DNA from: DATLRC01 sp035478435
Lineage (GTDB): Bacteria; Patescibacteriota; Saccharimonadia; Saccharimonadales; UBA4665
Reading direction: 5' to 3'
Assembly: GCA_035478435.1 (NCBI GenBank)
Contig: DATIJT010000022.1
Coordinates: forward strand, 1-64,000
Length of the DNA stretch: 64,000 nucleotides
Shown here: one piece after another, positions 7,887 through 16,371 of the stretch
How the letters are laid out: each line of letters opens with the position of its first letter
Numbering within the stretch: the stretch's first letter is position 1
Translations under genes and position numbers: made by a program
The notes under the pieces: generated by a model
Database searches by the model: none
The model's input: the letters and a program-made list of their open reading frames with translations, nothing else
What the model was told of the DNA's origin: nothing

Positions 7887-9338
7887 TTATTCAATTTCAT
7901 CTGTTATTGTAGCATTCCGCAACTTTTTTGTCTTCTGCCAAAGTAAGAAGGTGACACCAATAGTGACCATATATAAGCAAACCATTTCAGCCAGTGGCAA
8001 GCCCAGATGCTGGATGAAAATGTGGGGGATTTGCGCTAATAAATGAGCAGTATCGAGCATATATGTCAGCAATAAACGGGCTGGCCAGGCAAACCAACCG
8101 GCTAGCGGGGACAAAAGCATGCCGGCCAATCCAGCCACCAGACTTAAAAGCATAGCCAGCGGTACCAACGCCACTACCAGCACGTTGGCCAAAAGGCCAA
8201 TTAGAGAAACTTGGCCAAAAGTATGTAGCACAAACGGCAAAGTCATCAGTTCAGCGCACAAACTCTCCAGCGCTACCATTGCTACTAGTGAATTTTGCCA
8301 CTTTATACGCAGCCTTATGGCAATCATCGGCGCCAGAACCATGACGCCGTAAAAAGCTAAGAAACTGAGATACCAACTAGCGTCCGACCAAATATAAAAC
8401 GGGTTGGCAAAAGCTGTTATGGCTGCCGCTAGAGCAATTAGTAGAACAGGTTTGACGTGGCGGCCATAGTAGCCTGCCCCTATACTTAACAAGCTAACTA
8501 TTGCCGCACGAATTATCGAGGCACTGCTTCCGGCAAAAAGCAGGAATACTCCAATCAACATTAATGACAATACTGTCGAGATTCGCTTAGATCGCTTGCC
8601 CAAAATTCCCTTGCTTGCCCTGAGCATAATAGTTAAGTTATAGCCCGAGACGGCAATGATGTGCGTCAAGCCTACCATCAACAAATCTTGCTTCACTTCC
8701 GCCGGCAGGTTCGCCCGTTGACCTATCAGCAGCCCCATACCAAACGACGCTAGTGGTTCTGGCAAGGCCGACTGCATGCCGGCTGTAAATCTGCGGCGCA
8801 AGTCCGCCACCAAAGATGGATGATGCGCTTTTAGCTTTAGCGCCGCGAAACTCATCCGGCCTTGGTAGGCACCAAGGCTAGGGTAGAATTTGCCAGTTGC
8901 CACTAACTCATCGCCCTGATAAATAGCATTTAGTCCAAACCCGCTCAACTGGATCTTGCCGGTTAATTTCTGGCCGTTTGGGGCGGTGATATTTTTGGCG
9001 GCAAAAGTCAGCTGTTTGTTATTGCCGTAAGCCGCGTCTTCGGCAGCCCTAGCCACGATCGTAACTTTTCGGCCATAAAGCGGCTGGTATTCTGCCAGTT
9101 TTTGCATGTAGATCGACCCCTTGGCCCAGCCCAAGCTCAAGCCGAATAGCGTAATCCAGATCAACGCCCAAACCGTCCGCTTGCGAAAAGTAAACAGGCT
9201 CGCCCCGAGCGCCAGCCACCACCAAACGGCACCGATCAGGTAGCCGCTATGGGCCAACCCCACGCCAGCCAAAAATGCTAGGCAAGCAAACAGCAGCAAA
9301 GTAGTCCGTTTGAACTTGCGTGCGCTAATCCGCCTCAT
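7887..9338 (-). CDS. comEC: ComEC/Rec2-type DNA uptake channel without nuclease domain
   Basis: A 483-residue polytopic protein. Two or three N-terminal helices lead into a DUF4131-like OB segment (about residues 60-150), then the Competence domain with LTHIIAVSGYNLTIML and about eight helices. It ends after the membrane domain; the C-terminal metallo-beta-lactamase domain of long ComEC proteins is absent. I chose ATG 9338, since a TACAAT preceded by TGG lies 8 nt upstream and the longer reading to 9413 would run up to palindrome E2. With the pil operon it suggests natural transformation ability. Confidence 0.85.
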   Translation of the reverse strand: MRRISARKFKRTTLLLFACLAFLAGVGLAHSGYLIGAVWWWLALGASLFTFRKRTVWALIWITLFGLSLGWAKGSIYMQKLAEYQPLYGRKVTIVARAAEDAAYGNNKQLTFAAKNITAPNGQKLTGKIQLSGFGLNAIYQGDELVATGKFYPSLGAYQGRMSFAALKLKAHHPSLVADLRRRFTAGMQSALPEPLASFGMGLLIGQRANLPAEVKQDLLMVGLTHIIAVSGYNLTIMLRASKGILGKRSKRISTVLSLMLIGVFLLFAGSSASIIRAAIVSLLSIGAGYYGRHVKPVLLIALAAAITAFANPFYIWSDASWYLSFLAFYGVMVLAPMIAIRLRIKWQNSLVAMVALESLCAELMTLPFVLHTFGQVSLIGLLANVLVVALVPLAMLLSLVAGLAGMLLSPLAGWFAWPARLLLTYMLDTAHLLAQIPHIFIQHLGLPLAEMVCLYMVTIGVTFLLWQKTKKLRNATITDEIE

Positions 9339-9412
9339 CAACCGGCATTGTACCAAAGCCAATCCCGCCAACCATGAGCGCAAATATTTAAATATAAACT
9401 TGCTTAAGACCA

Positions 9413-9568
9413 AATCCGCATCTATCTGTTGATAGCGAATTTCAAGCAGCTGCTTGATTTGGTATCTGTTTTTTCGGCTTTCAGGCGTAACCGTAGTTAC
9501 GGCTGGAAACGAAAAACAGATACCAAGTGGCAGACCTTGGAATTATAGCCGACAGATAGATGTGGATT
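9413..9568. repeat. Long intergenic palindrome E2
   Basis: Outer arms at 9413-9429 and 9552-9568 pair over 17 bp with one mismatch (AATCCGCATCTATCTGT on the left). A second nested stem pairs TTGGTATCTGTTTTT with AAAAACAGATACCAA. The tip is the hairpin GTAACCGTAGTTAC, flanked by AGGC and GGCTGGA, resembling the tips of E3 and E6. It lies between the divergent comEC and the plus-strand membrane gene, so a terminator role alone does not explain it. Confidence 0.8.
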
Positions 9569-9618
9569 AGGTTTAGGCCTGTTATAATGCTAATGATTAA
9601 TATAAGGTGATAAAAACT

Positions 9619-10173
9619 ATGGCAACAAAAGTAGAAAAACGTAAAATTATAGATCAAGTATTAATATGCCTGGGCGTAGTAGCCACCCTGGTGCTTTTGG
9701 CGATTGGCGGACTGGCCTCGTGGGCGTATTCGTTCACAACTTCCAACGTGCACAATGAATTAGCCGCCCAAAAAATCTTTTTCCCGCCTGCCGGCAGCGC
9801 AGCAATCACCGCTTTGCCTGCGGCCGACCAAGCCCAGGTTTCCCAATATGCCGGACAGCAACTGCTAGATGGCAACCAAGCCAAGGTTTACGCCAATAAT
9901 TTCATAGCCGTGCACCTTTCAGAAATTGCTGGCGGCCAGACCTACGCCGAGGTCAGCTCCCAAGCCCTGAAAGACCCTACCAATGCCAAACTGCAAGGCC
10001 AAGCTAACACCTTATTCAAAGGCGAAACCCTGCGCGGGTTGCTCTTGGGGGATGCCTACGCCTTCTGGACCGTGGGTATGATCGCCAAAATCGCCGCCGT
10101 TGTAGCATTTGTGGGCGCCGGCCTGATGTTCATACTAGTTCTACTAGGACTTCGCCACTTGTGGAGCTTGTAA
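9619..10173 (+). CDS. Two-helix membrane protein of unknown function
   Basis: A 184-residue protein with a basic N-terminus, a first membrane helix (about residues 14-38), an extracytoplasmic Ala/Gln-rich domain (about 40-145) and a second helix (about 150-175). ATG 9619 is preferred over GTG 9607 because AAGGTGAT, matching the 16S tail complement, is spaced 8 nt upstream. A TATAAT lies near 9581. Such proteins are frequent in Saccharibacteria-type genomes and have no assigned role. Confidence 0.7.
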   Translation: MATKVEKRKIIDQVLICLGVVATLVLLAIGGLASWAYSFTTSNVHNELAAQKIFFPPAGSAAITALPAADQAQVSQYAGQQLLDGNQAKVYANNFIAVHLSEIAGGQTYAEVSSQALKDPTNAKLQGQANTLFKGETLRGLLLGDAYAFWTVGMIAKIAAVVAFVGAGLMFILVLLGLRHLWSL

Positions 10174-10187
10174 AGATCTAGGATTGT

Positions 10188-10991
10188 TCAACTTAACAAC
10201 ACGCCGCCATCAACCACTATTTGTTCACCCGTCATATAACTGGCGAGGTCACTGGCTAGAAACAGGGCAACCTTACCAATTTCATCCGGCTCGCCCATGC
10301 GGCGCATAGGTATCTTAGACAAAAAGGCCTCAACCATTTGTTTGGGGTCAACGCCTACGGGTATCTGGTTTTGGGCTTGCATGGCTTCGACTCCCGGCGT
10401 CTGGATGCCGCCCGGGGCAATGGCGTTAACCCAAATCTTATGAGGAGCCAACTCTAAAGCCGAGTTTTTGGTGAAGCCCCAAACACCGTGCTTAGAAGCA
10501 TCGTAATGCGCTAACCCTACCATCGAAGGATGCAAGGCATCAATCGAGGTAATATTGATAATCCGGCCGCCCCGACCTTGTTGCTTCATAACTTCACTGA
10601 CGTACTTGGTGGTTAGAAATACGCTGCGCAGGTTTACATGCATGACTTTCTCAAAATCGGCTTCCGTCATTTCGGATACTGGCGCTGGCGGATATATGCC
10701 AGCGTTATTAACCAAGATATCCACCGAACCGAACTGCTGCTGGCAAGTAGCCACCATCCGTTTAACATCTTCTTCGTTCGAAACGTCAACTCGAGTAGCA
10801 ACAGCCGTCCAGCCTTTTTTGGACAGTTTTTGGGCGGTTTTTTGGGCGGTCATTTCATCCAGGTCAGCAACTAAGACCTTGGCGCCCGCTTCAGCCAAAC
10901 GGTAACAAATGCCTTGGCCTATCCCTTTAGCCCCACCGGTTACAATCGCGGCCTTACCGGTCAAATTTATCAGATCTTGCAATGATTTCAT
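10188..10991 (-). CDS. Short-chain dehydrogenase/reductase (SDR)
   Basis: A 267-residue classical SDR. The cofactor loop is GGAKGIGQG near residue 19, the Asp in VADLDE suggests NAD rather than NADP preference, NNAG is near 92, and the catalytic set is Ser in ITSIDA, then YDASK near 164. The C-terminus GEQIVVDGG is typical of FabG-like and sorbitol/glucose dehydrogenase-like members. The substrate cannot be read from sequence. GGAGG sits 8 nt upstream of the ATG. It appears to be a single-gene unit. Confidence 0.9.
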   Translation of the reverse strand: MKSLQDLINLTGKAAIVTGGAKGIGQGICYRLAEAGAKVLVADLDEMTAQKTAQKLSKKGWTAVATRVDVSNEEDVKRMVATCQQQFGSVDILVNNAGIYPPAPVSEMTEADFEKVMHVNLRSVFLTTKYVSEVMKQQGRGGRIINITSIDALHPSMVGLAHYDASKHGVWGFTKNSALELAPHKIWVNAIAPGGIQTPGVEAMQAQNQIPVGVDPKQMVEAFLSKIPMRRMGEPDEIGKVALFLASDLASYMTGEQIVVDGGVLLS

Positions 10992-11079
10992 CTACTTCCT
11001 CCTTCTCGAATTAAGCATAGCAGAAAATATTAAGCTTAAACGTAATTTAAATTTGCCTGGGTAATAGCTTGCCTATTGA

Positions 11080-11107
11080 TTGACTTTTTATCTTAAAAAT
11101 AGATAAT
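11080..11107 (+). promoter_or_regulatory. Sigma70-type promoter of tRNA-Lys
   Basis: TTGACT at 11080-11085, a 16-bp spacer, then GATAAT at 11102-11107, 29 bp before the tRNA gene. Confidence 0.7.
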
Positions 11108-11115
11108 GTAAGGAG

Positions 11116-12765
11116 TTAATTTAGACCCGCAAATGCGGGCCCATAGCTCAGCTGGTTAGAGCAGCGGCCTTTTAAGCCGCGTGTCGTGGGTTCGAATCCC
11201 ACTGGGCCCTCCAGTCTAGTAAAATCAGCCCCTTCGGGGGCTTTTTCAGTTCTTCCATACCTGTAAATTGCACTAATTTCTGGTATATAAACTTTTTTGT
11301 CTGGTGAGAGCTGTATTCCGCGAGGGAAAAGCATTTGTTTATATACACGCATCGTAGCCTTGTCTTCCTGCCACCATTTCATACCTAAGTTGTCCATGAT
11401 GTCGAAAGCGTAGATTATGAACTCGTCAAAGTCTTTCTCGAAGTTTTGTGCCTCTGTTGCAGCCTTTTCAGCTTCAGCGATTTCTGATTTCAAAGTTTCA
11501 ATTTTCTCCTTAATGTCTCGCTTCATTTCCGAGTCTTGCTCGGCGAGGTAACTATCCATAGCAACGTTCTTCTTATCCTTAAGAATCTGGACCCTGCCGA
11601 AAGCGATTCTAGCCCTCTCCATGCGTTCAGTTTCGTAATTAGACCAGACCTTACGCATGTGTGTTTTGAGCTTTTCTCTCTGCTCATTAGAAAGGAGGAG
11701 TCTTGTCAGCTCCTCAGTTATTCCTGCATGAAATGCTTCTTGCCTTACTCCCAAATTGCATGTCCTGCACCTGTAACGACGATAACGCTTGAAGTTCTTT
11801 TTCTGACCATTGTTCTGCCAGTAGCCCACTAATCTAGGGTATGGCTTATTGGCTACTACGCAATCAGCACACTCCGCTTCATTTGAAAGTAGAAATTCAG
11901 GATTATTGCGATCCACGATGAAACGCTTGCCCTTATTCTTGGCTATCGCAACCAGCACCTCATGTTCTTCTGGTGTAATCATCGGTTTGTGTAAGCCGTT
12001 GTTATTAACCACAGGCCAGTCGGCTAGTTTCACGACACCGCAGAAGTATGGTTCGCACATAAGTGCCTTCCAACGGTACATGTCTATTGTCTTACCACCG
12101 ACTGCTTTTGGTCCATAGTTCTTTGTCCGTAGACCGTCCTTTGTCGCACGTTTTAGGCCCTCGCTAATATCGCACTCACCCGCAATCATTGCCTTAAATG
12201 CAGTACGTATTGCTGACCAGTTTGGCTCGTCGGGAAGATGTAAGCCAGGAACGTCGGAAGTTTTGTAGCCAGTATGTGGGTTGCTTGGGTAGTAGCCAGC
12301 CCTGATTTTTGCCATCATTTTCTCTGGCGTTTTGTGTATACGCTCATTGTTGCTTTGCTCAGCACGGTACACGTCAATCAGCTCATCGAAAACCGCTCTA
12401 TCGTCGTCAGGGTTAATGTCTGGGCGATTTGCGTGTACGAGACGAACGCCAATCTTCTTGAATTCCATCTTCCACCAGTAGTACTCCTCGATGGAACGCA
12501 TGAAGCGGTCTACTTCATCGACGATAAGGTACTTTACTGATTTGTAACGCTTGCAGTACTCAAGCATTTCAATCAAGTCTTTACGTTTAAGGTTCTTACC
12601 CTTACGGCTTGAGACCGCCAAGCCCCACACCTTTACAAGGTCTACGCCAAGAATTTCGGCTGCTCTTTCTACGTTTTCTTTTTGTGGTTCGAGATTGCCG
12701 TCATCTAGCTGTCCTTTAGTGGAAACACGGCATAATGCTATTGCTTTATCTTTTGTTGTTGTCAT
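11116..12765 (-). CDS. Large serine recombinase (integrase) reading through tRNA-Lys antisense
   Basis: A 549-residue reading frame. The N-terminal resolvase domain has the nucleophile in ALCRVSTKGQ (Ser about residue 15). A recombinase domain (about 160-260), a zinc ribbon (CADCV and CRTC, about 300-345) and a coiled coil (about 385-455) follow, as in phage-type large serine integrases. GGAG sits 7 nt before the ATG. About the last 45 residues are translated from the antisense of the tRNA-Lys terminator and the tRNA itself, so the native end was probably shorter and was extended by integration. It is the probable enzyme that inserted the island. Confidence 0.92.
   Translation of the reverse strand: MTTTKDKAIALCRVSTKGQLDDGNLEPQKENVERAAEILGVDLVKVWGLAVSSRKGKNLKRKDLIEMLEYCKRYKSVKYLIVDEVDRFMRSIEEYYWWKMEFKKIGVRLVHANRPDINPDDDRAVFDELIDVYRAEQSNNERIHKTPEKMMAKIRAGYYPSNPHTGYKTSDVPGLHLPDEPNWSAIRTAFKAMIAGECDISEGLKRATKDGLRTKNYGPKAVGGKTIDMYRWKALMCEPYFCGVVKLADWPVVNNNGLHKPMITPEEHEVLVAIAKNKGKRFIVDRNNPEFLLSNEAECADCVVANKPYPRLVGYWQNNGQKKNFKRYRRYRCRTCNLGVRQEAFHAGITEELTRLLLSNEQREKLKTHMRKVWSNYETERMERARIAFGRVQILKDKKNVAMDSYLAEQDSEMKRDIKEKIETLKSEIAEAEKAATEAQNFEKDFDEFIIYAFDIMDNLGMKWWQEDKATMRVYKQMLFPRGIQLSPDKKVYIPEISAIYRYGRTEKAPEGADFTRLEGPVGFEPTTRGLKGRCSNQLSYGPAFAGLN
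11137..11213 (+). tRNA. tRNA-Lys (TTT)
   Basis: The 77-nt cloverleaf is complete: acceptor GGGCCCA/TGGGCCC, D arm GCTC/GAGC, anticodon stem GCGGC/GCCGC with loop CTTTTAA, T loop TTCGAAT, and CCA encoded in the DNA. The discriminator base is T rather than the usual A of tRNA-Lys. Its 3' end is the likely integration site of the neighbouring element, and the complementary strand is read as the tail of the recombinase gene. Confidence 0.95.
11227..11246 (+). terminator. Rho-independent terminator of tRNA-Lys
   Basis: Stem AGCCCC/GGGGCT with a TTCG-type tetraloop, followed by a run of T. The same bases are read antisense inside the recombinase frame. Confidence 0.85.
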
Positions 12766-12791
12766 CTTATTCTCCTCTGTTAATTATATTA

Positions 12792-12953
12792 CTAAGAAAC
12801 ATTATTATCAACTTGTCCAGTGTCTTCATTTGGTTCACTGGTCAGGTCTGCTTGTTTCTTTTTCTTGTATTGAGCCAACAAGAAAGCAGCGAACTCACTA
12901 AAAGCCCTTTCATACTCTTTCTTTGTTATTGGTTGCTGCTGACTTTCGCTCAT
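12792..12953 (-). CDS. Small polar protein upstream of the recombinase
   Basis: A 53-residue frame beginning MSESQQQPITKKEYERAF, with an amphipathic helix, a KKKK patch and an acidic tail. An in-frame ATG at 12965 is an alternative start; neither has a clear Shine-Dalgarno. It ends 26 nt before the recombinase start on the same strand. Small charged proteins next to integrases are often excisionase-like factors, but there is no recognisable motif here, so this is only a positional guess. Confidence 0.45.
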   Translation of the reverse strand: MSESQQQPITKKEYERAFSEFAAFLLAQYKKKKQADLTSEPNEDTGQVDNNVS

Positions 12954-13055
12954 GCGGTTAAGCATAAGTCGAAAAAACGCTAAAATTCAGGGAGAATAGC
13001 TTGAGCTAACAGAGGTGACTTTAAGATTATTCGGGAGTTTACTTCGGCGGCTTTT

Positions 13056-13751
13056 CTATTGTTCTGCTTCTGTGCCGAAAGCGTCTTCAAACAGTTGTAC
13101 AGACAGGGGAAATACCTTGGCGTTTAGTCTGCCCCCGTCTTCTCGTAGGTATATAACGGATTTGTCCACCTTACACGCTTTGCGTAACGCACTGAAGGCG
13201 TCATTCATTGCCTGTTTCTTATCATCGCTTTTATGACCAATCATTACCGCTCCTTGGAGGGAGTCCTTGCTGACTGGATTTGGAGCTGAGACAAATAAGT
13301 GCTTGAACACTTTCTTGTTCCTGCCTCTGAGGTACACGGTATTGCCGTTGACTAGGCCACGCCCTGACTTCGAGTCGTAGTAAACCAGATTGTCGATTTT
13401 AGGAGGATTGCTGCGTTTTTCTTTCGACTCTCCTAACCATTTTGCCTCCGCGAGTAAAAGGTCGAGTTTGTACCTGTTTGTAACAAAGATTTCGAACAAT
13501 AATGCAGGGCTTTTATTGACGTGTCGGAATAGGAGAATTTTATTTTTCTCTAGTACCTCTAACACCTCCATGACTTTGCGTCCCCTCTCAGAATCAGCAA
13601 CAGGAATGAAACGCATAGGACCGTCCATTGGTATTGGACCATTGTCGGTATAGTTGCGTAATCGCCAGAGCATTTGCCTGACGGTGTAGTGGACGTTTAC
13701 TCTAGTCGCATCATCATCACTAAATCCAATTTGATGGTAAATAAGATTCAT
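13056..13751 (-). CDS. Putative winged-helix DNA-binding protein of the island
   Basis: A 231-residue protein. The N-terminal half (about 1-110) has a winged-helix-like pattern (VRQMLWRLRNY, VMEVLEVLEKNKILLF). The C-terminal part (about 140-220) resembles an OmpR-type winged helix (LRGRNKKVFKHLFVS, NDAFSALRKACKV, IYLREDGGRLN). It is probably a regulator of element genes. No catalytic residues are recognised. It is transcribed toward the recombinase and may be co-expressed with it. Confidence 0.6.
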   Translation of the reverse strand: MNLIYHQIGFSDDDATRVNVHYTVRQMLWRLRNYTDNGPIPMDGPMRFIPVADSERGRKVMEVLEVLEKNKILLFRHVNKSPALLFEIFVTNRYKLDLLLAEAKWLGESKEKRSNPPKIDNLVYYDSKSGRGLVNGNTVYLRGRNKKVFKHLFVSAPNPVSKDSLQGAVMIGHKSDDKKQAMNDAFSALRKACKVDKSVIYLREDGGRLNAKVFPLSVQLFEDAFGTEAEQ

Positions 13752-13811
13752 GTCGTTATTATCGCATGAGATAATAAGAGTAAGGAGTTAATACAAAACA
13801 AAGAGAAATTT

Positions 13812-14045
13812 ATGGCTATAAAAAATGCTGTGGGGCGACCACAGGAATTCAATTTTAAGACCGTTAGCAAGCTGGCTGACGCGGTGTCCCATAATTACAG
13901 CATCAGCGATGCCTGTAAATTCGCAAGGATCAGTAAAAGCACATACTTTTACTACATAAAACGCGAGCCATTATTCGCCGAAGCAATGGCTCTGGCTTAT
14001 GAAAACCAGCGTAAAGTAAACTTTAATTTTCGTACTACTCCCTAG
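13812..14045 (+). CDS. Small HTH protein, terminase-small-subunit-like
   Basis: A 77-residue protein containing ISDACKFARISKSTYFYYIKR, a homeodomain-like helix-turn-helix of the kind found in phage terminase small subunits and transposase N-termini. The frame ends abruptly after the recognition helix region, so it may be a fragment of a longer phage gene. It is divergent from the winged-helix gene, across a spacer of about 60 bp that should hold both promoters. Confidence 0.6.
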   Translation: MAIKNAVGRPQEFNFKTVSKLADAVSHNYSISDACKFARISKSTYFYYIKREPLFAEAMALAYENQRKVNFNFRTTP

Positions 14046-14269
14046 CTTAACTAGTAGCCTCGAACAAGATTTTAATGGGTACGCTGTTCGATAATAAAGG
14101 CGAGTGAATAGTGGAAAAAGGCGTTTTGAGGTCGAAAATCCAGAAAAAAACTCCTAGGGTAATGCTAAGCCCAAAGTAACCCATTTAGATGAACAGGCTT
14201 TCGCTGCTCTCTGGAAGCACGGAGAGGGGTTTAGGAAGCGTTCCTTGACGAAAGTTGAGGAACGGGGGC
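14046..14269. other. Gene-free stretch in the island
   Basis: There is no convincing reading frame. It holds two hairpins: TCGAACA/TGTTCGA near 14059-14092 and CGTTCCT/AGGAACG near 14239-14265. The latter lies just after the stop of the minus-strand membrane gene and may act as its terminator, although it lacks a T run. Confidence 0.4.
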
Positions 14270-15049
14270 TTAGATGTCCGTTGGAGATTGTGGATTTGGT
14301 GGTAAGGGCGAAGCAGGCGGATTATTATTGCCACCCATGCCAAAGACTGACTTAGCAAAGTTCTGCTTTATCTCGTTCTTAATAGTAGCTAAGTCCGTTC
14401 CAGCAGGTAGCGTCTTAGCTAATGCACGACCGCTTTTAAGTAACTTCCATCCAAATATGATGCTGAACAAGCGAATAGCAAAGGTTACTAAGCTAGTAAC
14501 GGCTACTATTGCTCCAACTATTGGGAATATTTTTAGGACTGTTTTGACGGTATTAAGGTCGTAAGCGAACGCCCCAGGACTGTTCGGGTCGTAGTTAATG
14601 TTGATTGTTTGCCCTTGCGTTAATGAACAGGCACTGCTGGACCCACTTGAAGCTGTCTGAGTATATTCTTTACCGTTCACCGTGTACTTTGCCTGTACCG
14701 TACACGAACTACTGCCAGAGTTATTGTTGTTGCCTGTGGTGTTTGAATAAGTTGGCTGACTGACGCTAACCACCGTTGCAGTTGTAGTTGCAGTTAATTT
14801 GTTGATGCCGAACAGGTTTCCAATAAAGCCAGTTCCAAAGACAAAAACTAAGCCAACAATGACACCAATCAGGGAACCAAAAATACCATTGCGTTTTTTG
14901 CCACCAAGAGGATTGTCTATGCCAACAAAGCCGTCCAAGATAAGTAACCCACCGATTGCTTGCTGGGCTGCTGCAAACGTTGCTGGATTTTTTTGTTTAT
15001 AGTTACCTAAAAATTGTTCGGCGTGACCTTTTATATTCTTATAAAACAT
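14270..15049 (-). CDS. DUF3592-like membrane protein
   Basis: A 259-residue protein. A cytoplasmic N-terminal segment precedes a helix near 60-82. An extracytoplasmic beta domain follows, with TATVVSVSQP, YTVNGKEYTQTAS and INYDPNSPGAFAYD, which matches the pattern of DUF3592 proteins including the NPxxP-like turn. A second hydrophobic region (about 165-205) and a proline-rich tail complete it. Two Cys (CTVQAKY, ACSLTQ) may form a disulfide. The role is unknown; it is cargo of the island. Confidence 0.65.
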   Translation of the reverse strand: MFYKNIKGHAEQFLGNYKQKNPATFAAAQQAIGGLLILDGFVGIDNPLGGKKRNGIFGSLIGVIVGLVFVFGTGFIGNLFGINKLTATTTATVVSVSQPTYSNTTGNNNNSGSSSCTVQAKYTVNGKEYTQTASSGSSSACSLTQGQTININYDPNSPGAFAYDLNTVKTVLKIFPIVGAIVAVTSLVTFAIRLFSIIFGWKLLKSGRALAKTLPAGTDLATIKNEIKQNFAKSVFGMGGNNNPPASPLPPNPQSPTDI

Positions 15050-15121
15050 TTTTTGGTTCCTTGGTTAGTTTACTCATCCCAGTACCTTTACTACTACCTT
15101 TGTGAATCGGTCTGTCATAGG

Positions 15122-15637
15122 TCAGCCTTTCAATAGTGGCAGTAGAGGGCCTTCGCAAGCATAGCCATCTAGGTTGTTGAAGGTTTGCTCAATAGAATCT
15201 TGAAACGCTTTCTTGTTGTCCCAGTTGCAAGTTAAGTCTTTATTCTCCCAATCTGGATTAGGGTTCTTGGTGTAACGGAACACCATATTACAGCCATCTC
15301 CTTCAGGCCCGTTAATCTTATAGTAGACGACCACAGAAGCAGTTTTTATATCCTCACCAAATCCAGCCGTAAGCGTTGCGGGCTTGCATTCAGCGAACTT
15401 CTTTTCAAAGCATCCTTGGTCACCACAATTCTCGGTTTGGGTAACAGGAGCAGTTACTGAAACATTAGCGTTATCGGTTTTCTTTGAACCCGTTTTTACG
15501 CTTGTTGATGTAACATTTTTTGTACTGTTTTTGTGGTACACAAAATATCCTACGCCACCTACTATGCCGACAATTACCACGATAATAAGCAACTCAATAA
15601 CCCCAAAACCCTTGGAGTTAGTAGATAATTTTTTCAT
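15122..15637 (-). CDS. Type IV pilin-like protein carried by the island
   Basis: A 171-residue protein with a class III-type prepilin leader: basic MKKLSTNSKG, then FGVIELLIIVVIVGIVGGVGY with Glu at position +5 of the mature form and a hydrophobic helix to about residue 33. The globular part contains four or more Cys (ENCGDQGCF, CKPATL, GCNMVF, YACEG), suggesting disulfides. It should be processed by the host prepilin peptidase and could enter or cap the host pilus. Such cargo on an integrated element is unusual. Confidence 0.75.
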   Translation of the reverse strand: MKKLSTNSKGFGVIELLIIVVIVGIVGGVGYFVYHKNSTKNVTSTSVKTGSKKTDNANVSVTAPVTQTENCGDQGCFEKKFAECKPATLTAGFGEDIKTASVVVYYKINGPEGDGCNMVFRYTKNPNPDWENKDLTCNWDNKKAFQDSIEQTFNNLDGYACEGPLLPLLKG

Positions 15638-15756
15638 TTAGTTGTCCTTTTTACAGTTTTGGCACTTATTTCAAGATTAACCAATCTAGTGCAAAAAAAC
15701 AATAGATGCTTATGCTTGTCCGTAATCAAAATAACACATAGCTCACCTGATGACAA

Positions 15757-16026
15757 ATGTCAGTGGTTGCTGACATAAGTAATCACTACGCTTTGAGGGT
15801 GAGCAGTAATGATGAAAAACAAATATTTACCGAGTTAGGCAAACGAATTGTGTCTGCTCGCAAGAAAAGGAATATGTCACAGGAACGCCTTGCGGCTGAA
15901 AGCGGAGTAGACCGTTCCCACATGGGTTTTATAGAACAGGGTCGTAGGCGACCCACGATCCCTACACTTTACCGAATAGCAAAATCTCTAGGACTAAGTC
16001 TCGAAGATTTGTTCAAGGGTTTATAA
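15757..16026 (+). CDS. XRE-family helix-turn-helix regulator
   Basis: An 89-residue protein. The HTH_3 domain spans about residues 25-85: LGKRIVSARKKRNMSQERLAAESGVDRSHMGFIEQGRRRPTIPTL is visible in overlapping motifs, with MSQERLA as helix 2 and VDRSHMGFIEQG as the recognition helix. It has the size of a phage CI-like or restriction-modification controller repressor without an oligomerisation domain. It is divergent from the pilin-like gene, so it may control the island's lysogeny-type switch. Confidence 0.85.
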   Translation: MSVVADISNHYALRVSSNDEKQIFTELGKRIVSARKKRNMSQERLAAESGVDRSHMGFIEQGRRRPTIPTLYRIAKSLGLSLEDLFKGL

Positions 16027-16371
16027 CTGCAGAACTTCTAATATTTTGCGACATGCAAAGTACCAAATGTTATAATTGAGTTAGGCACATTAAGTAACCA
16101 ATGCTCATTAAGCTCTTATGGATTTCTTCCAGCTACTCCTCTAGTCTCCGTATACTGTGTATAGCATAAAGACTACAGGGAATATAGTTCCTTTCTACGG
16201 CGGATATTAAGCTGGTGCTGCTTGAACCTGTTATCTAATAACTCCCTCCAACGCATCAGCTCATCTACCAAAGTATATAAATTAGTTCCTTGGTCGACCT
16301 CCAAGTATTTCGCGCAACAATGCAACTTCGCATAAGGAACCATTGTTGCTTCCTTTTGTTATTATTGCTGA
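16027..16371. other. Gene-free stretch of 345 bp in the island
   Basis: No supported gene. It contains an inverted repeat pairing GCAACAATG near 16317 with CATTGTTGC near 16343, just upstream of the papain-like gene, and a TATAAT near 16070. The opposing minus frame at 16265-16519 has no ribosome site and no recognisable protein character. Confidence 0.4.

Noticed and set aside
7887..9413. comEC start at 9413
   Set aside because: The extra 25 codons run up to palindrome E2, have no ribosome site, and a -10 lies just before ATG 9338.
11116..11260. C-terminal recombinase segment as a real conserved domain
   Set aside because: It is translated from tRNA-Lys and its terminator on the opposite strand, so no domain should be inferred from it.
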